Positions 36,462 through 46,649 of a DNA stretch of 64,000 nt are shown piece after piece. Below the pieces are notes generated by a model. That model searched no databases. It was not told the DNA's origin and saw only the letters and a program-made list of their open reading frames with translations. The position numbers and the translations under genes are program-made. The DNA is from JACPNO01 sp963825405 (lineage in GTDB: Bacteria; Acidobacteriota; Terriglobia; Bryobacterales; Bryobacteraceae): the NCBI GenBank assembly GCA_963825405.1, contig CAWGTB010000014.1:1-64000 (forward strand), in the 5' to 3' direction. Numbering within the stretch: position 1 is the first letter of the stretch; each line of letters opens with the position of its first letter.

Positions 36462-37499
36462 ACACTCCTTTTCGGATTGGATTGACGCCTGATTTCTATA
36501 CCGACGGCAAAGGCACGTATGAAGATCTCATTGAGCGCACGCAGCGCGAGGTTCCTGGCCTGGAGTTTGCGCCCATGCCGATGGAGGGCGTCCTCACCAC
36601 GCCCGCCACGCTCGAGCCGTTTGACGCGCTTTTTGCGCTAGCCATCAAGATTACGCCCGCCAGCCTGGCCGGGGTGAGCCGCCTGGCGATTGTGGCGCGC
36701 TGGGGCGTTGGCTACGACTCGATCGATGTCGATGCCTGCACTGCCGCCGATGTCGCGCTCACCATCACTCCTGGCGCTATACGACGGCCCGTGGCCGAGG
36801 CGATTCTGGCGTTTCATTTTCGCGTTGCTGAAAAATATTCCCGAGCAGGATCGGGTCATCCGCGCCGGCAAATGGCGTCCTAGCCTCACTCGGTTTGGGC
36901 GCAGCATTCCCGGCCACGTGCTGGGATCGCTCGGCTGCGGCAACATCGCCAAGGAAATGTTCCGCCTGGCCGGGCCGCTGGGTTTCACGCGCATGATTGC
37001 CTGCGATCCGTATGCCAAGGCCGAAGACGCCGCCGCGCTGGGAGTGGAACTGGTCGACCTCGAAACGCTCTTTCGCGAAAGCGATATTGTGACCGTCAAC
37101 ACCTTGCTCAGTCCGCAAACGCGCGGGATGGTGAATGAGCGCCTCTTCCGGCTGATGAAACCAACCGCTTTTTTCATCAACACGGCGCGCGGGCCGATCG
37201 TGGATCATGACGCCCTGGTGCGCGCGCTACGCGAGCGCTGGATTTGCGGTGCCGGCATCGACGTGTTTCCTGTCGAGCCGACGCCTAAGGACGATCCGCT
37301 GTTCGCGCTGGACAATGTGATCGTCACGCCTCACTCGATGGCATGGACGCACGACAGCATGCATGATATGGGCGCGGAGGCTTGTGAAAGCATGCTGGCG
37401 GTGGCGCGCGGCGAGAATCCTGGCGGCGTGGTTAACAAAGAAGTGCTCGCCCGGCCGGGCTTCCGCCAGAAGCTGGAACGCTTTCGGAATCGTTTATGA
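36458..37499 (+). CDS. D-isomer-specific 2-hydroxyacid dehydrogenase (one frame-break)
   Basis: One extra T near 36813 splits a protein of about 346 residues. The N-terminal catalytic half includes ARWGVGYDSIDVDACTAADVALTITPGA. The NAD-binding half includes GHVLGSLGCGNIAKEMFRLAGPLGF, and INTARGPIVDHDALVRALRE carries the Arg. DVFPVEPTPKDDPLFALDNVIVTPHSM carries the Glu and His of the active site. It belongs to the phosphoglycerate-dehydrogenase superfamily and would interconvert a 2-oxo acid and a D-2-hydroxy acid. It overlaps the genes on both sides by 4 bases. The substrate is probably tied to the aldolase next door, whose family makes or uses 2-oxo acids. Confidence 0.85.
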
Positions 37500-38281
37500 A
37501 ACCTAACCGCTTTAAGCAGGTGGTGGCTGAAGGCCGCATTCCCGTGGGCCACATGATTATGGAATTCGGCACGCGCGGGATTGCGAAGATTATGGAGGCC
37601 GCCGGCGTCGATTTTGTCGTAATCGATATGGAGCATACCGGCTTCGAGGCCGAACGCGTGGCCGATCTGATTGCCTGGTTCAAAGCCACGCCGGTTGCGC
37701 CTTTCGTGCGCGTGCCGCAGGGCTTCTATCATTTTCTGGCGCGTACGATGGATGCGGGTGCTCTGGGCGTGATGGTGGCCAACGTCGAGACTGGAGAGCA
37801 GGCCCGTTCGATTGTTGACGCCGTCAAGTATGCGCCTTTGGGTGCCCGTGGAGTCGCGCTTGGCGTGGCACATACCGATTACACCGCGCCGCCGGCCGCC
37901 GAATATTTTGCCGAAGCGAACGCCAACACGACGGTGATTTGTCTCATCGAATCCGCCAAGGGATTGGACAATCTGGATGCTATCGCAGGCACGCCGGGCG
38001 TGGACGTGCTGTGGGTGGGCCACTACGATTTGACGCAGTCCATGGGCATTCCCGGCCAGTTCCAGCATCCGCGTTTTCTCGAAGCCATTCGCCTGGTGAT
38101 CGAGACCGCGCGACGGCACGGCAAGCAAGCTGGCATTCTGCCGCATAACGAAAAACAGGCGGCCGAATGGATCGCCACCGGCTTCAACGTGATTTCGTGG
38201 AGCGTCGATATTGCCGTTTATCGCGACGCACTCGCCGAAGGAGTCCGTTGGCTGCGCGCGGCGTCCCCGCATGCCTCCTAG
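37496..38281 (+). CDS. HpcH/HpaI-family aldolase, cytoplasmic
   Basis: The product has 261 residues of a TIM-barrel class II (metal-dependent) aldolase. The key residues known from HpaI are all present: His in DMEHTGFE, Arg in PFVRVPQG, Glu in CLIESAKG and Asp in VGHYDLTQSMG. The family cleaves 4-hydroxy-2-oxo acids to pyruvate and an aldehyde, or makes the reverse reaction. It is coupled by ATGA to a 2-hydroxyacid dehydrogenase, which could reduce or supply the oxo acid. A second, exported member lies at 58458. Confidence 0.88.
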   Translation: MKPNRFKQVVAEGRIPVGHMIMEFGTRGIAKIMEAAGVDFVVIDMEHTGFEAERVADLIAWFKATPVAPFVRVPQGFYHFLARTMDAGALGVMVANVETGEQARSIVDAVKYAPLGARGVALGVAHTDYTAPPAAEYFAEANANTTVICLIESAKGLDNLDAIAGTPGVDVLWVGHYDLTQSMGIPGQFQHPRFLEAIRLVIETARRHGKQAGILPHNEKQAAEWIATGFNVISWSVDIAVYRDALAEGVRWLRAASPHAS

Positions 38282-38960
38282 CACTTCACTGGTGCTTTTC
38301 GATATTGACGGCACGCTGCTCCGACGGTCCGGCCCTCATCATCGCGAGGCACTGGTAGAGGCGGTTCGCGCCGTCACCAAGCTAGACACCAGCACGCAGG
38401 ATATTCCCGTGCACGGCATGCTCGACCCGGACATTCTCACGCGCATGATGCGTGATGCCGGTGCCGACGACACGTTGATTCGGCGATCCATGCCCGCGAT
38501 TATTCGACGCGCGCAAGCGATCTACGTCAAGAGTTGCCCGGACCTGCGCAGCAAAACCTGCCCGGGCGTGCGCGGCGTACTGTACCGGCTGCAACGTCAA
38601 TCCATACCAGTTGGCTTAGTGACCGGGAACCTGACGCGTATTGGATGGAAGAAAATGGAGCGCGCCGGCCTACGGCATTATTTCCGGTTTGGCGCGTTTG
38701 CGGAGATGGCCGCTGATCGTGCGGGCCTGGCGCGCCTGGCGATTGAGCATGCGCGGCGAAAGCGCTGGATTACCGATGATGCGACGGTGTCGCTGATCGG
38801 CGATGCCCCCAGCGATATTATTGCGGCGCAGGCCAATCAGGTGCGCTCGATCGCTGTCGCCACCGGCATTTCAACGGCGGAAGAGTTACGCGCGCTCGGT
38901 CCTGATCGCTTGATCGAGGATTTGCGCGCGCTCGATTATCGCTGGCTCATTCGTACCTGA
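38271..38960 (+). CDS. HAD-superfamily phosphatase (phosphoglycolate-phosphatase-like)
   Basis: The product has about 229 residues. HAD motif I is LVLFDIDGTLLRR, motif II is GLVTGNLT, motif III includes a Lys in GWKKMERAG, and motif IV is LIGDAPSDIIAA. The cap is alpha-helical. The G-N-L-T motif II and the length match proteins annotated as phosphoglycolate phosphatase-like. The start MPPSTSLVLFD at 38271 overlaps the aldolase stop by 11 bases. It is the last gene of the four-gene operon and converges on the LolC/E-type permease with a 14-base overlap. Confidence 0.85.
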   Translation: MPPSTSLVLFDIDGTLLRRSGPHHREALVEAVRAVTKLDTSTQDIPVHGMLDPDILTRMMRDAGADDTLIRRSMPAIIRRAQAIYVKSCPDLRSKTCPGVRGVLYRLQRQSIPVGLVTGNLTRIGWKKMERAGLRHYFRFGAFAEMAADRAGLARLAIEHARRKRWITDDATVSLIGDAPSDIIAAQANQVRSIAVATGISTAEELRALGPDRLIEDLRALDYRWLIRT

Positions 38961-40188
38961 GGATTTCCGTTGGCGCAAGACGGCTGGCGCTGCGCGCAGG
39001 ATAAATCGTCGCGAGAAAACTGATGAGAATGGCCACGGCGGCCACCACCAGGCCTTCGCCGAGCCGCGGCTCGAAGGGCACGTAGCTCAACGAATATACC
39101 TGTTCATCCAGCTTGATCCATCGGTAATGATCGGCGAGATAGCAAATGCTGTAGCCGGCGACGAGGCCGAAAGCAGTGCCCACGATGCCGATCAGCACGC
39201 CTTGCAGCATGAAGATCTTGCGGATTTGAGCGCGGCGCGCACCCATCGACATCAGCACCGCAATGTCCTTGTATTTTTCCATGACCATCATCACCAGCGA
39301 AATCAAAATGTTGAGCGCGGCTACCAGTTGGATGAGCCCGATGGTCACGATGGTGACGCGCTTTTCCATTTGAAACGCGTTTAGCAGTTGGCGGTTTGTT
39401 TCTTGCCAGTTGGTGGCGGTTAGGCCTGGCCCGGCAATCTTTTCTGCTTCGCGCGCGAGCTGCGGCGCTAGTTCCAGATCATCCAGCTTCAACACGATTT
39501 CGTTGACGACGTCCGGCAGGGATAGCACCTGCTGCGCGGAGGTGAGCGAGGTGAACGCCCAGTTGTCGTCGTACTGATAGAATCCTGATTCAAAAATGCC
39601 GACGACGCGAAACTGGCGAATATTCGGTCGCGGACCGAAGGGAGTGAGTTCTCCTTGCGGGCTGGTGAGCGTAACTACGCTGTCGAACATCATGCCGGTT
39701 TCCTTGGCCAAACCGGAGCCCAGAATGATGCCGGGAAATCCGGCGGTGTCTTTTAAGCGCGCGAGCGACCCTTGCTTGAGGCGCTTCAGCATGTCGGTGG
39801 TTTCCAACTCCGAGCGCTAACGTCGATGCCTTTGAGAACCGCGCCATGCGCCAGCGCGGGACCGGACAAAAATACAACGCTGTACAGCGCCGGAGAGGCT
39901 CCTATCACGTGTTTCAGCGTACGAAAGCGCGGCAACAATTCGCGCCAGTTGGCAATGCCCGGCCCACTGGATTCTTTTTCCAGGATGTCGACGTGCGCCG
40001 TCGCGGCCAGTAAGATTCTTCTGCAGCTCGTTGCGAAACCCGTTGTTGATGGCCAGGGCGACGACCAGCGCCATCACTCCGGCGGCGACGCCCAGCACGG
40101 AGATCACCGTGACCACCGAGATGACGGCCTCTTTGCGTTTTGCGCGCAGGTAGCGCCGGGCGACGAAAGCTTCAAAGCGCGCGGTCAC
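38947..40188 (-). CDS. LolC/LolE-family lipoprotein-releasing permease (frame-breaks)
   Basis: The protein of about 413 residues has an N-terminal membrane helix preceded by EAFVARRYLRAKRKEAVISVVTVISVLGVAAGVMA, the classical LolC/E opening. A periplasmic part with FRVVGIFESGFYQYDDNWAF follows, then three C-terminal helices with YKDIAVLMSMGARRAQIRKIFMLQGVLIG and PARSASRLAPTEILRYE. The breaks lie near 40006 (one base) and 39821 (about two bases). With LolD it would extract lipoproteins from the inner membrane; lolD is not in the window. It starts with GTG 40188, four bases after the lysS stop. Confidence 0.84.
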
Positions 40189-40192
40189 GATG

Positions 40193-41701
40193 TTAGCTGC
40201 CTTCTAAATCGCGCAGGCGGTCGGTCAGGCCGATAGGGCCTTCGGGACGTAGCAGCGGGAAATAGAATCACGTCGCGGATGGAGCGCGCGCCGGTGAGAA
40301 TCATCACCAGCCGGTCGATGCCGATCCCCTCGCCACCCGCCGGCGGCATGCCGTAGCAAAGAGCGCGAATGTAGTCTTCGTCCATCTGGTGCGCTTCTTC
40401 GTCGCCCTTTTCGCGCATGGCAAGTTGCATTTCGAAACGGCGGCGCTGCTCCTGTGGATCGTTGAGCTCGGTGAAGGCGTTGCGCGATTTCCATGCCGGC
40501 GACGTAGATTTCAAAGCGCTCCACGAAGGCCGGCTCATCCGGCTTGTTCTTGGAGAGCGGCGAAATCTCCACCGGGAAATCGTAGATAATCGTCGGCTGG
40601 ATGAGGTGCGACTCAGCAGTGCGCTCGAACAGCGCAGCCAGCGCTTCACCGGCGTTGCTCTTGCCGGATTGCCGCATCAACCATTCCGGATCGCGCACGT
40701 TTTCCGGCGTGGGCCGGTCGGCTCCCTGCCAGAATTCGATCACGGCATCGCGCATGCTCAATCGCCGCAGGCTGCTGAAATCGATTTGCGCGCCTTCGTA
40801 CTCGACTACCGGCGAGCCGGTGGCATCGATCGCAACCTGCTTGAGCAGTTCGGCGGAGAGGTCCATCATGCCGCGATAATCCGTGTACGCCTGATAGAAC
40901 TCGAGCATGGTGAATTCCGGATTGTGCTTGAACGACAGCCCTTCGTTGCGGAAATTGCGATTGATCTCGAAGACGCGATCCAGGCCGCCCACTACCAGCC
41001 GCTTCAGATACAGCTCCGGCGCGATTCGCAGGTAGAGATCGATATCGAGCGCGTTGTGATGCGTGATGAAGGGCCGCGCGGCGGCGCCGCCATAGAGCGG
41101 CTGCATCATCGGCGTTTCCACTTCGATGAAGCCGTGGCTATCCAGCTGGCGGCGCAGCGATTGGATAATCTTGCTGCGGCGTCACGAACACATGGCGCAC
41201 GTCGGGATTGGCGATCAGATCGAGATAGCGCTGGCGGTAGCGAATCTCGACGTCTTCCAGGCCATGCCATTTCTCCGGCATGGAGAGGAGTGTCTTGGAC
41301 AGGAATTGCAGGCCCTCGGCGTGAATGGTGAGTTCACCGGTGCGAGTGCGAAACAGGTAGCCCTCGACGCCGATGATGTCGCCGATGTCCAGTAACTGAA
41401 AGAGCTTGAAATCGCGCTCAGGGACGGCATCCATGCGCACGTAAATCTGCATGAGCTCGCCGTCCTGCATCAGGTGCGCAAAGCCTGCCTTGCCCTTACT
41501 GCGAATGCTTTTGATGCGTCCGCAAATCAAAACTTTGTCGGCCGGCGATAGCTCTTCAGCGGTCTTCGGGCTGTATTCCGCGACGACTTGCGGAATGGAT
41601 TTTGTAAAGTCGAAGCGCCGTCCGTAAGCGTGGAAGCCCAACGCCTCGATTTCGCGGACACGCTCCAGGCGCTGCTTCAGCAGCTCATCTTCGAGGGACA
41701 C
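40193..41701 (-). CDS. lysS: Lysyl-tRNA synthetase, class II (three frame-breaks)
   Basis: Removing extra bases near 41179, 40482 and 40260 gives about 502 residues, the usual LysRS size. The N-terminal OB domain reads VLICGRIKSIRSKGKAGFAHLMQDG. Motif 1 lies near PDVRHVFVTRSKIIQSLRRQ, motif 2 in DRVFEINRNFRNEGLSFKHNPEFTMLEFY and motif 3 in GIGIDRLVMILTGARSIRDVILFP. It charges tRNA-Lys. All conserved motifs are intact, and LysRS is essential in most bacteria, so sequencing error explains the breaks best. It is followed closely by the LolC/E-type gene. Confidence 0.92.
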
Positions 41702-41727
41702 TCATCTCTCCTTGGGGAATACGCTAT

Positions 41728-41733
41728 TATAAT
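41728..41733 (+). promoter_or_regulatory. -10 box TATAAT between lysS and the glycosyltransferase gene
   Basis: A consensus TATAAT ends 14 bases before the only possible start of the glycosyltransferase, TTG 41748, since a stop lies at 41730. The leader would be about 7 bases, without a ribosome site. The gap to the divergent lysS is 46 bp. Confidence 0.5.
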
Positions 41734-41747
41734 TCACGCGACCTACC

Positions 41748-42476
41748 TTGACTCCTTCCCTTTCGATTGTCATCCCCGCTTACAACGAAGAAGGGCGGCT
41801 GAAGGCGACGCTCGAGCGCGTGGATAGGTACCTGCGAAGCGGGGCTTGGACCTTCAGCGAAATTCTCCTTGTCGACGACGGATCGCGCGATGCTACCGTG
41901 GCGGTGGCAGAATCGTTCGCCGGCAAAATCGCCAACCTGCGTATCTTGCGTAACCCTGGAAATCGCGGCAAAGGCTACAGCGTGCGGCATGGAATGCTGG
42001 AGGCGCGCGGAGAATGGACGCTCTTCAGCGACGCCGATCTTTCGGCGCCGATCGAGGAATTGGACAAACTATGGCGTGCAGCGGACCAGGCCCAGGCCAA
42101 GGTGGCGATCGGCTCGCGCGCTCTGGACCGCTCGCTGGTGGGCGTGCATCAGTCGCCGCTGCGGGAATCGGCCGGGCGGCTTTTCAACCTGGGCGCCCGC
42201 CTGATCTCGGGGCTGCCGTTCAAGGACACGCAATGCGGCTTCAAGCTGTTTGAGACCGCGGCCGCCCAGCAAATCTTCGCGCGCCAGCAATTGGAACGCT
42301 TTGGTTTCGATGTCGAAGTGCTGTTTATCGCGCAATTGTTGGGCTACCGAGCGATCGAAGTTCCCGTGCGTTGGAACGATGTGGAAGGCACCAAAGTAGG
42401 CACTCTAAGCGGCTTGGCAGCGTTTCTGGATCCGTTGCGCGTGCGGATTCACGGCTGGCAGGGAAAGTACCGGTAG
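41748..42476 (+). CDS. Family-2 glycosyltransferase (dolichyl/polyprenyl-phosphate glycosyltransferase-like)
   Basis: The product has 242 residues. The GT-A fold shows SIVIPAYNEEGRLKATLERV, EILLVDDGSRDAT, RNPGNRGKGYSVRHGML and the metal-binding DAD in WTLFSDADLSAP. FKDTQCGFKLFE and ERFGFDVEVLFIA are typical of the ALG5/DPM1-like branch. It has no membrane helices, so it would act at the inner face of the membrane, transferring a sugar to a lipid phosphate. The only available start is TTG 41748. Confidence 0.87.
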   Translation: MTPSLSIVIPAYNEEGRLKATLERVDRYLRSGAWTFSEILLVDDGSRDATVAVAESFAGKIANLRILRNPGNRGKGYSVRHGMLEARGEWTLFSDADLSAPIEELDKLWRAADQAQAKVAIGSRALDRSLVGVHQSPLRESAGRLFNLGARLISGLPFKDTQCGFKLFETAAAQQIFARQQLERFGFDVEVLFIAQLLGYRAIEVPVRWNDVEGTKVGTLSGLAAFLDPLRVRIHGWQGKYR

Positions 42477-42479
42477 GGC

Positions 42480-43179
42480 TTATCGCTTGACGATGACTTC
42501 GCGCAGTTGTTCGCGCGTCAGAAAGAACTTCACCGATTCAAATTTGTGGAATAGCTTTTCCAGGCTCCGGTTGTTGAACAGCTGCGACGGTTTGCGCCGG
42601 CCGCGCTCGCTCAAAATGAGTGACTGCTGATCCTTGATGCGGAATGAATATACCGGCACCTGCTGCGCCTTTTCATCGGAATGGAAATAAGCCAGCAGGT
42701 AGCTCTTCGGCTTCACGATGTGATACAGCTTGTCGAGAGTGGCCGCCAACAGAGCGGGCGGCATATATTGCAGCACGTCCCAGACCAGCACGCCGTCGAA
42801 CGTCTCGTCGGGAAAGTCGAGATTCTGGCGCAGAAAATAATCGATCTGCGCCTGGTCGGCTGGCTCGGTGGGATCCTGCTCACGCAGAATATCGTCGAGG
42901 CTGCGCAGGAAATCTTCGGCATAAACGCGATGACCCAGGTTGGTGATGTAGCTTACGTTGGCCTGGTTAGCGCCGCCGAAATCGAGAATGGAAAGGCCCA
43001 CCTGGTCGCGAATGTACCCGAAGAACTGTTCCAAGCCGCGGCTTTGGCGCGTCGTCACCACCTCCGGTTCGAAACCGCGCGGGAGCCGTGCGGTTCTGCA
43101 GGATGGATGGCGAAGTGGGCGGCGGCAAAGAGCCGGCGCTACCGAGAAGGCCTCTTAAGCGGTCCGAAATCGACAGCAC
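42480..43179 (-). CDS. Class I SAM-dependent methyltransferase (one frame-break)
   Basis: One extra T near 43073 splits a protein of about 232 residues. The Rossmann motif is LSILDFGGANQANVSYITNLGHRVYAEDF, followed by DETFDGVLVWDVLQYMPP and LLAYFHSDEKAQQVPVYSFRIKD. An N-terminal extension of about 40 residues precedes it. The GTG at 43179 has an AGGAGA site 5 bases upstream. It lies 16 bp behind the bactofilin gene, so the two probably share a transcript, and a role at the envelope or polar scaffold is conceivable. The substrate is unknown. Confidence 0.72.
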
Positions 43180-43195
43180 AGTCTCCTACTCGCGA

Positions 43196-43780
43196 CTAAC
43201 GTTTCTCCGCGCCGCCGGCGGACGCAGCGACCGATTGGGCGTTGGTGATGGGAGCGGTTGCCGGGCGCGGCGCAGGAGCTGCCGCAGCCGGAGCCGACGC
43301 CGTCGATTTCACCGGTTCAGCCTTCACGATGTCGATGCTGCCCTTGAAATAAGCGCCGTCCTCGATGATGATGCGCGCGGTCCGGATGTCGCCGACCAGC
43401 CTGCCGTCCTTGCGGATTTCGAGGCGGTCACTGGCTTCGACGTTACCCTGGATCGTGCCAAGCACCACGACTTCGCGCGCCTTCACAGCGGCGTGTACTT
43501 TTCCGTTCGGCCCGATGGTGAGCTTATTATCGTGCAGCTCAATCGTGCCTTCGACGTCGCCGTCCACGTACAAGTCTTCCTTGCTGTAGATCTGACCGTT
43601 GACCTTAACGGCCTTGCCTATGCTGGCTGAGCCACGCGTTGCTTCGGGCTCCGGCGTTCTCATCGGAATACTGGACAATGGGGTTGCCTCCTTCTTGGGT
43701 TCTACCGGAGTCGGCACTGCCGCTACCGGTTTTGGTGCTGGCGGAGTTTCATCCTGGGGGCGTTTATTCCACATGCTCAC
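43196..43780 (-). CDS. Bactofilin-family cytoskeletal protein
   Basis: The product has about 194 residues. The core (about 50-150) is a beta-helix of repeats: SASIGKAVKVNGQIYSKEDLYVDGDVEGTIEL, KLTIGPNGKVHAAVKAREVVVLGTIQGNVEAS and RLEIRKDGRLVGDIRTARIIIEDGAYFKGSI. This is the bactofilin (polymer-forming) fold, which assembles into filaments without nucleotides. Pro/Ala-rich flexible tails flank it, as usual. Start GTG 43780 has a GGAGGG site about 9 bases upstream; ATG 43774 is the alternative. Confidence 0.9.
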   Translation of the reverse strand: MSMWNKRPQDETPPAPKPVAAVPTPVEPKKEATPLSSIPMRTPEPEATRGSASIGKAVKVNGQIYSKEDLYVDGDVEGTIELHDNKLTIGPNGKVHAAVKAREVVVLGTIQGNVEASDRLEIRKDGRLVGDIRTARIIIEDGAYFKGSIDIVKAEPVKSTASAPAAAAPAPRPATAPITNAQSVAASAGGAEKR

Positions 43781-43871
43781 AATTGGCGGCCCTCCCGCGT
43801 TAATCTTATGTTTGACATTTGCCGCTGCTCTAATAGTCTATGTAGCGCGGGCGAAAAAGGCAAACTGAACT

Positions 43872-46649
43872 GTGGAAAAGTTAACTGGCGGGCGACGGAT
43901 CGGGTGGCACGGGGTGGTTTTGACGGGGATGCTGCTGTCCCGGCTAGGCGCTCAACCGGCCCCGGACAACACCGAGTTCTTCGAGAAAAAGATACGCCCG
44001 GTGTTGGTGGAACGCTGCTACGCCTGCCATGGGCCGGCAGCGAATCCGCCGAAAGCCAGTCTGCGTCTGGATAACGCGGAGGGTTGGCGCAAAGGCGGCG
44101 AGCGCGGGCCGGAGATTACCCCGGGCGAGCCGGAATCGAGCCGTCTAATACAGGCGATCCGTTATCAGAATCCGGATTTGCAAATGCCGCCTACTGGCCG
44201 GCTGCCGCTCGACCAGATCGCGGATTTCGAAGCGTGGGTGAAAATGGGCGCGCCCGATCCTCGCACCAGCGCGAGCAGCGCGCCATCCAGCGGAGGAAAG
44301 CGGGCCATCAATCTTGCCCAGGCGCGACGGCATTGGGCCTATCAGCCGCCGAAAGATCGTCCGCTTCCGTCGGTTCGTAATGAGAGCTGGGTGCGCACGC
44401 CTATCGATCGCTTCATTCTGGCGAAGCTCGAAGAGAAACATTTGCAGCCTGCGCCTCAGGCCGATCGCGCGACGATCATCCGGCGAGTGACGTTCGATCT
44501 GATTGGATTGCCGCCGACGCCAGAAGAAGTGGACGCGTTCGTCCACGACAAGAGCCCCGACGCGTATCGAAAAGTGGTGGAGCGCCTGCTGGCTTCGCCG
44601 CATTATGGCGAGCGCTGGGCGCGGCACTGGCTCGATCTGGTGCGCTACGCCGAAACCGATGGCCACGAGTTCGACGTCGATAAGCCCAACGCCTGGCGCT
44701 ATCGCGATTACGTCATTCGGGCGTTCAACGACGACTTGCCGTACAAGCCGTTCGTCATCGAGCAGATTGCCGGGGATTTGCGCGCGCAGCACCGCGTGGC
44801 CGGTGAGATTGACCAACCCGCCGTGGGCACCGGTTTTTACTGGTTGGGCGAAATCAAGAATGGCGCCGTCGATTCCAACGAATCCATCGCTGACCGCGTC
44901 GACAATCAGATTGACGTGATCGGCAAGACGTTTCTCGGGCTGACCGTTGCTTGCGCGCGCTGCCACGATCACAAGTTCGATCCCATTCCAACAGCCGATT
45001 ACTATTCGCTGGCTGGATTTCTGCACAGCTCACGGCTGCGGCAAGTTGATGTCGATCCGCCGGAGCAATCTGCGCGCGTCAATGCGTTGACGGCTGAGAT
45101 TGAGCGGCTGAAGCATGCGCCGGCGCCCACGCCTTCCGACATCGAGAAGACGTTCGACGCCAAATACCAGGTCTACGACGATTTCTCGGATGCTAGCCGG
45201 CAGAACTGGTTCATGACTGGTCCCGCGTTCCGGATCGCCGGCGGAATTCTGACGTCTGGAGCGATTTCCGACACACTCGAAGGCATTGCGCTCTCGCGCC
45301 CGTTCGTCGTGGAGAAGCAATTCATCCACGTGCTGATGCGCGGCGCGGGCGAAGTGCGCTTTGTGGTCGACGAATACAAGGACAAGAGCCGCAGGCTGAA
45401 GGCCGGTGCGAACTGGCAGTGGAAGACGCTGGAAGCGAAGATGACCATCGGCCGGTCGGCGTACTTTGAAGTTGTCGATTTCAATCGCAACGGCCATCTG
45501 GAAGTGGACGCGATCGTTCAATCGAGCGAGGAGAAGCCTCCGGCTGTGCTGCCGCCGGACGTGATTGCCCAACCGGTTTCGGACGCGATCGCCGCGATTG
45601 AAGCGCAGATCCCTCCGTCCGAATTCGCGATGTCGACCCTCGATTCCGATCCGCGCAACGTGCACATCAATATTCGCGGCAGCTACAAGAATCCTGGAGC
45701 TGAGGCGCCGCGGCGGTTTCTCACCATTCTTGCGGGCGATGCTCAGCCGCTTATCACGCAAGGAAGCGGGCGCCTGGAACTGGCGCAGCGCATCACCGCC
45801 GATTCCAATCCGCTGCTTGCGCGCGTAATGGTCAACCGCATCTGGCTGCACCATTTTGGACAGGGCATTGTCGCCACGCCGGATAATTTCGGGCTCACCG
45901 GCGACCCGCCCTCGCATCCTGAGCTGCTGGATTTTCTGGCGCTGGAATTTGCGCGCGGCGGCTGGTCGGTGAAGAACATGCACCGCATGATGGTGCTGTC
46001 GAACACGTATCAGATGTCGAGCCGGCCTGAAGCCGCGGCCGACGAAGCTGATCCGCAAAACAAATTGCTGCACCGCATGCCGGTGCGCCGCCTGGAAGCC
46101 GAGGCCATTCATGATTCCATTCTGGCGGTGGCGGGCACGCTGAATCCGGCGGTGTACGGGCCGGGCGTTCCGCCTTACATCACGCCCTACATGGACGGCG
46201 ATCCGCGCGGCAAGCCGGCGTCAGGACCACTGGATAATTACGGCCGGCGCGGCATCTACGTCCAGGTGCGGCGCAACTATCTCGCGGATTTTTTGGTGAC
46301 GTTCGATTACCCGCCGCCGATCTCCACGATTGGCCGGAGAAATATTTCTGCAGTTCCCTCGCAGGCGCTATTTCTGATGAACAACGAGTTCGTGACTGGC
46401 CAGGCCCAGCGCTGGGCCGAGCGGATTCTCCTTAGCGCAGCGACACCCAAAGGGCGCGTCGTGCGTATGTACTGGGAAGCTTTTGGCCGCGCGCCGCTTC
46501 CCGAAGAGACGGCTGAGGCCTTGAGTTTCGCCGCCAAACTGGAAGCGCGGTACGCTGGAATTGCCGGCGCAGAATCGCCAGAGCGCCGGGCGTGGACCGA
46601 TCTGGCGCACGTGCTGTTTAACACTACGGAGTTTGTGTTCATCCGATGA
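43872..46649 (+). CDS. Cytochrome-c-like DUF1549/DUF1553 (PSD1) protein
   Basis: The product has 925 residues. After a signal-like N-terminus comes a Planctomycete-type cytochrome c region with C49-x-x-C52-H in VERCYACHGP and a distal Met in LQMPPTGRLP. The DUF1549 domain follows (about 165-380: WVRTPIDRFILAKLEEKHL, GLPPTPEEVDAFV, HYGERWARHWLDLVRYAET) and includes a second CxxCH, CARCHDHKFDPIP. The C-terminal DUF1553 domain shows NPLLARVMVNRIWLHHFGQGIV and LFLMNNEFV. A lectin-like insert lies between. It starts with GTG 43872 and is coupled to the DUF1501 gene by ATGA. A role in polysaccharide oxidation has been suggested for such pairs but is not established. Confidence 0.88.
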   Translation: MEKLTGGRRIGWHGVVLTGMLLSRLGAQPAPDNTEFFEKKIRPVLVERCYACHGPAANPPKASLRLDNAEGWRKGGERGPEITPGEPESSRLIQAIRYQNPDLQMPPTGRLPLDQIADFEAWVKMGAPDPRTSASSAPSSGGKRAINLAQARRHWAYQPPKDRPLPSVRNESWVRTPIDRFILAKLEEKHLQPAPQADRATIIRRVTFDLIGLPPTPEEVDAFVHDKSPDAYRKVVERLLASPHYGERWARHWLDLVRYAETDGHEFDVDKPNAWRYRDYVIRAFNDDLPYKPFVIEQIAGDLRAQHRVAGEIDQPAVGTGFYWLGEIKNGAVDSNESIADRVDNQIDVIGKTFLGLTVACARCHDHKFDPIPTADYYSLAGFLHSSRLRQVDVDPPEQSARVNALTAEIERLKHAPAPTPSDIEKTFDAKYQVYDDFSDASRQNWFMTGPAFRIAGGILTSGAISDTLEGIALSRPFVVEKQFIHVLMRGAGEVRFVVDEYKDKSRRLKAGANWQWKTLEAKMTIGRSAYFEVVDFNRNGHLEVDAIVQSSEEKPPAVLPPDVIAQPVSDAIAAIEAQIPPSEFAMSTLDSDPRNVHINIRGSYKNPGAEAPRRFLTILAGDAQPLITQGSGRLELAQRITADSNPLLARVMVNRIWLHHFGQGIVATPDNFGLTGDPPSHPELLDFLALEFARGGWSVKNMHRMMVLSNTYQMSSRPEAAADEADPQNKLLHRMPVRRLEAEAIHDSILAVAGTLNPAVYGPGVPPYITPYMDGDPRGKPASGPLDNYGRRGIYVQVRRNYLADFLVTFDYPPPISTIGRRNISAVPSQALFLMNNEFVTGQAQRWAERILLSAATPKGRVVRMYWEAFGRAPLPEETAEALSFAAKLEARYAGIAGAESPERRAWTDLAHVLFNTTEFVFIR

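Noticed and set aside
43599..43868. Plus-strand frame opposite the bactofilin gene with a hydrophobic end
   Set aside because: It is antisense to the bactofilin coding sequence; the hydrophobic part lies in the promoter gap and has no support.
45030..46112. A 360-codon antisense frame within the DUF1549/DUF1553 gene
   Set aside because: Its composition is typical of complementary-strand translation, and the sense strand carries clear conserved domains.
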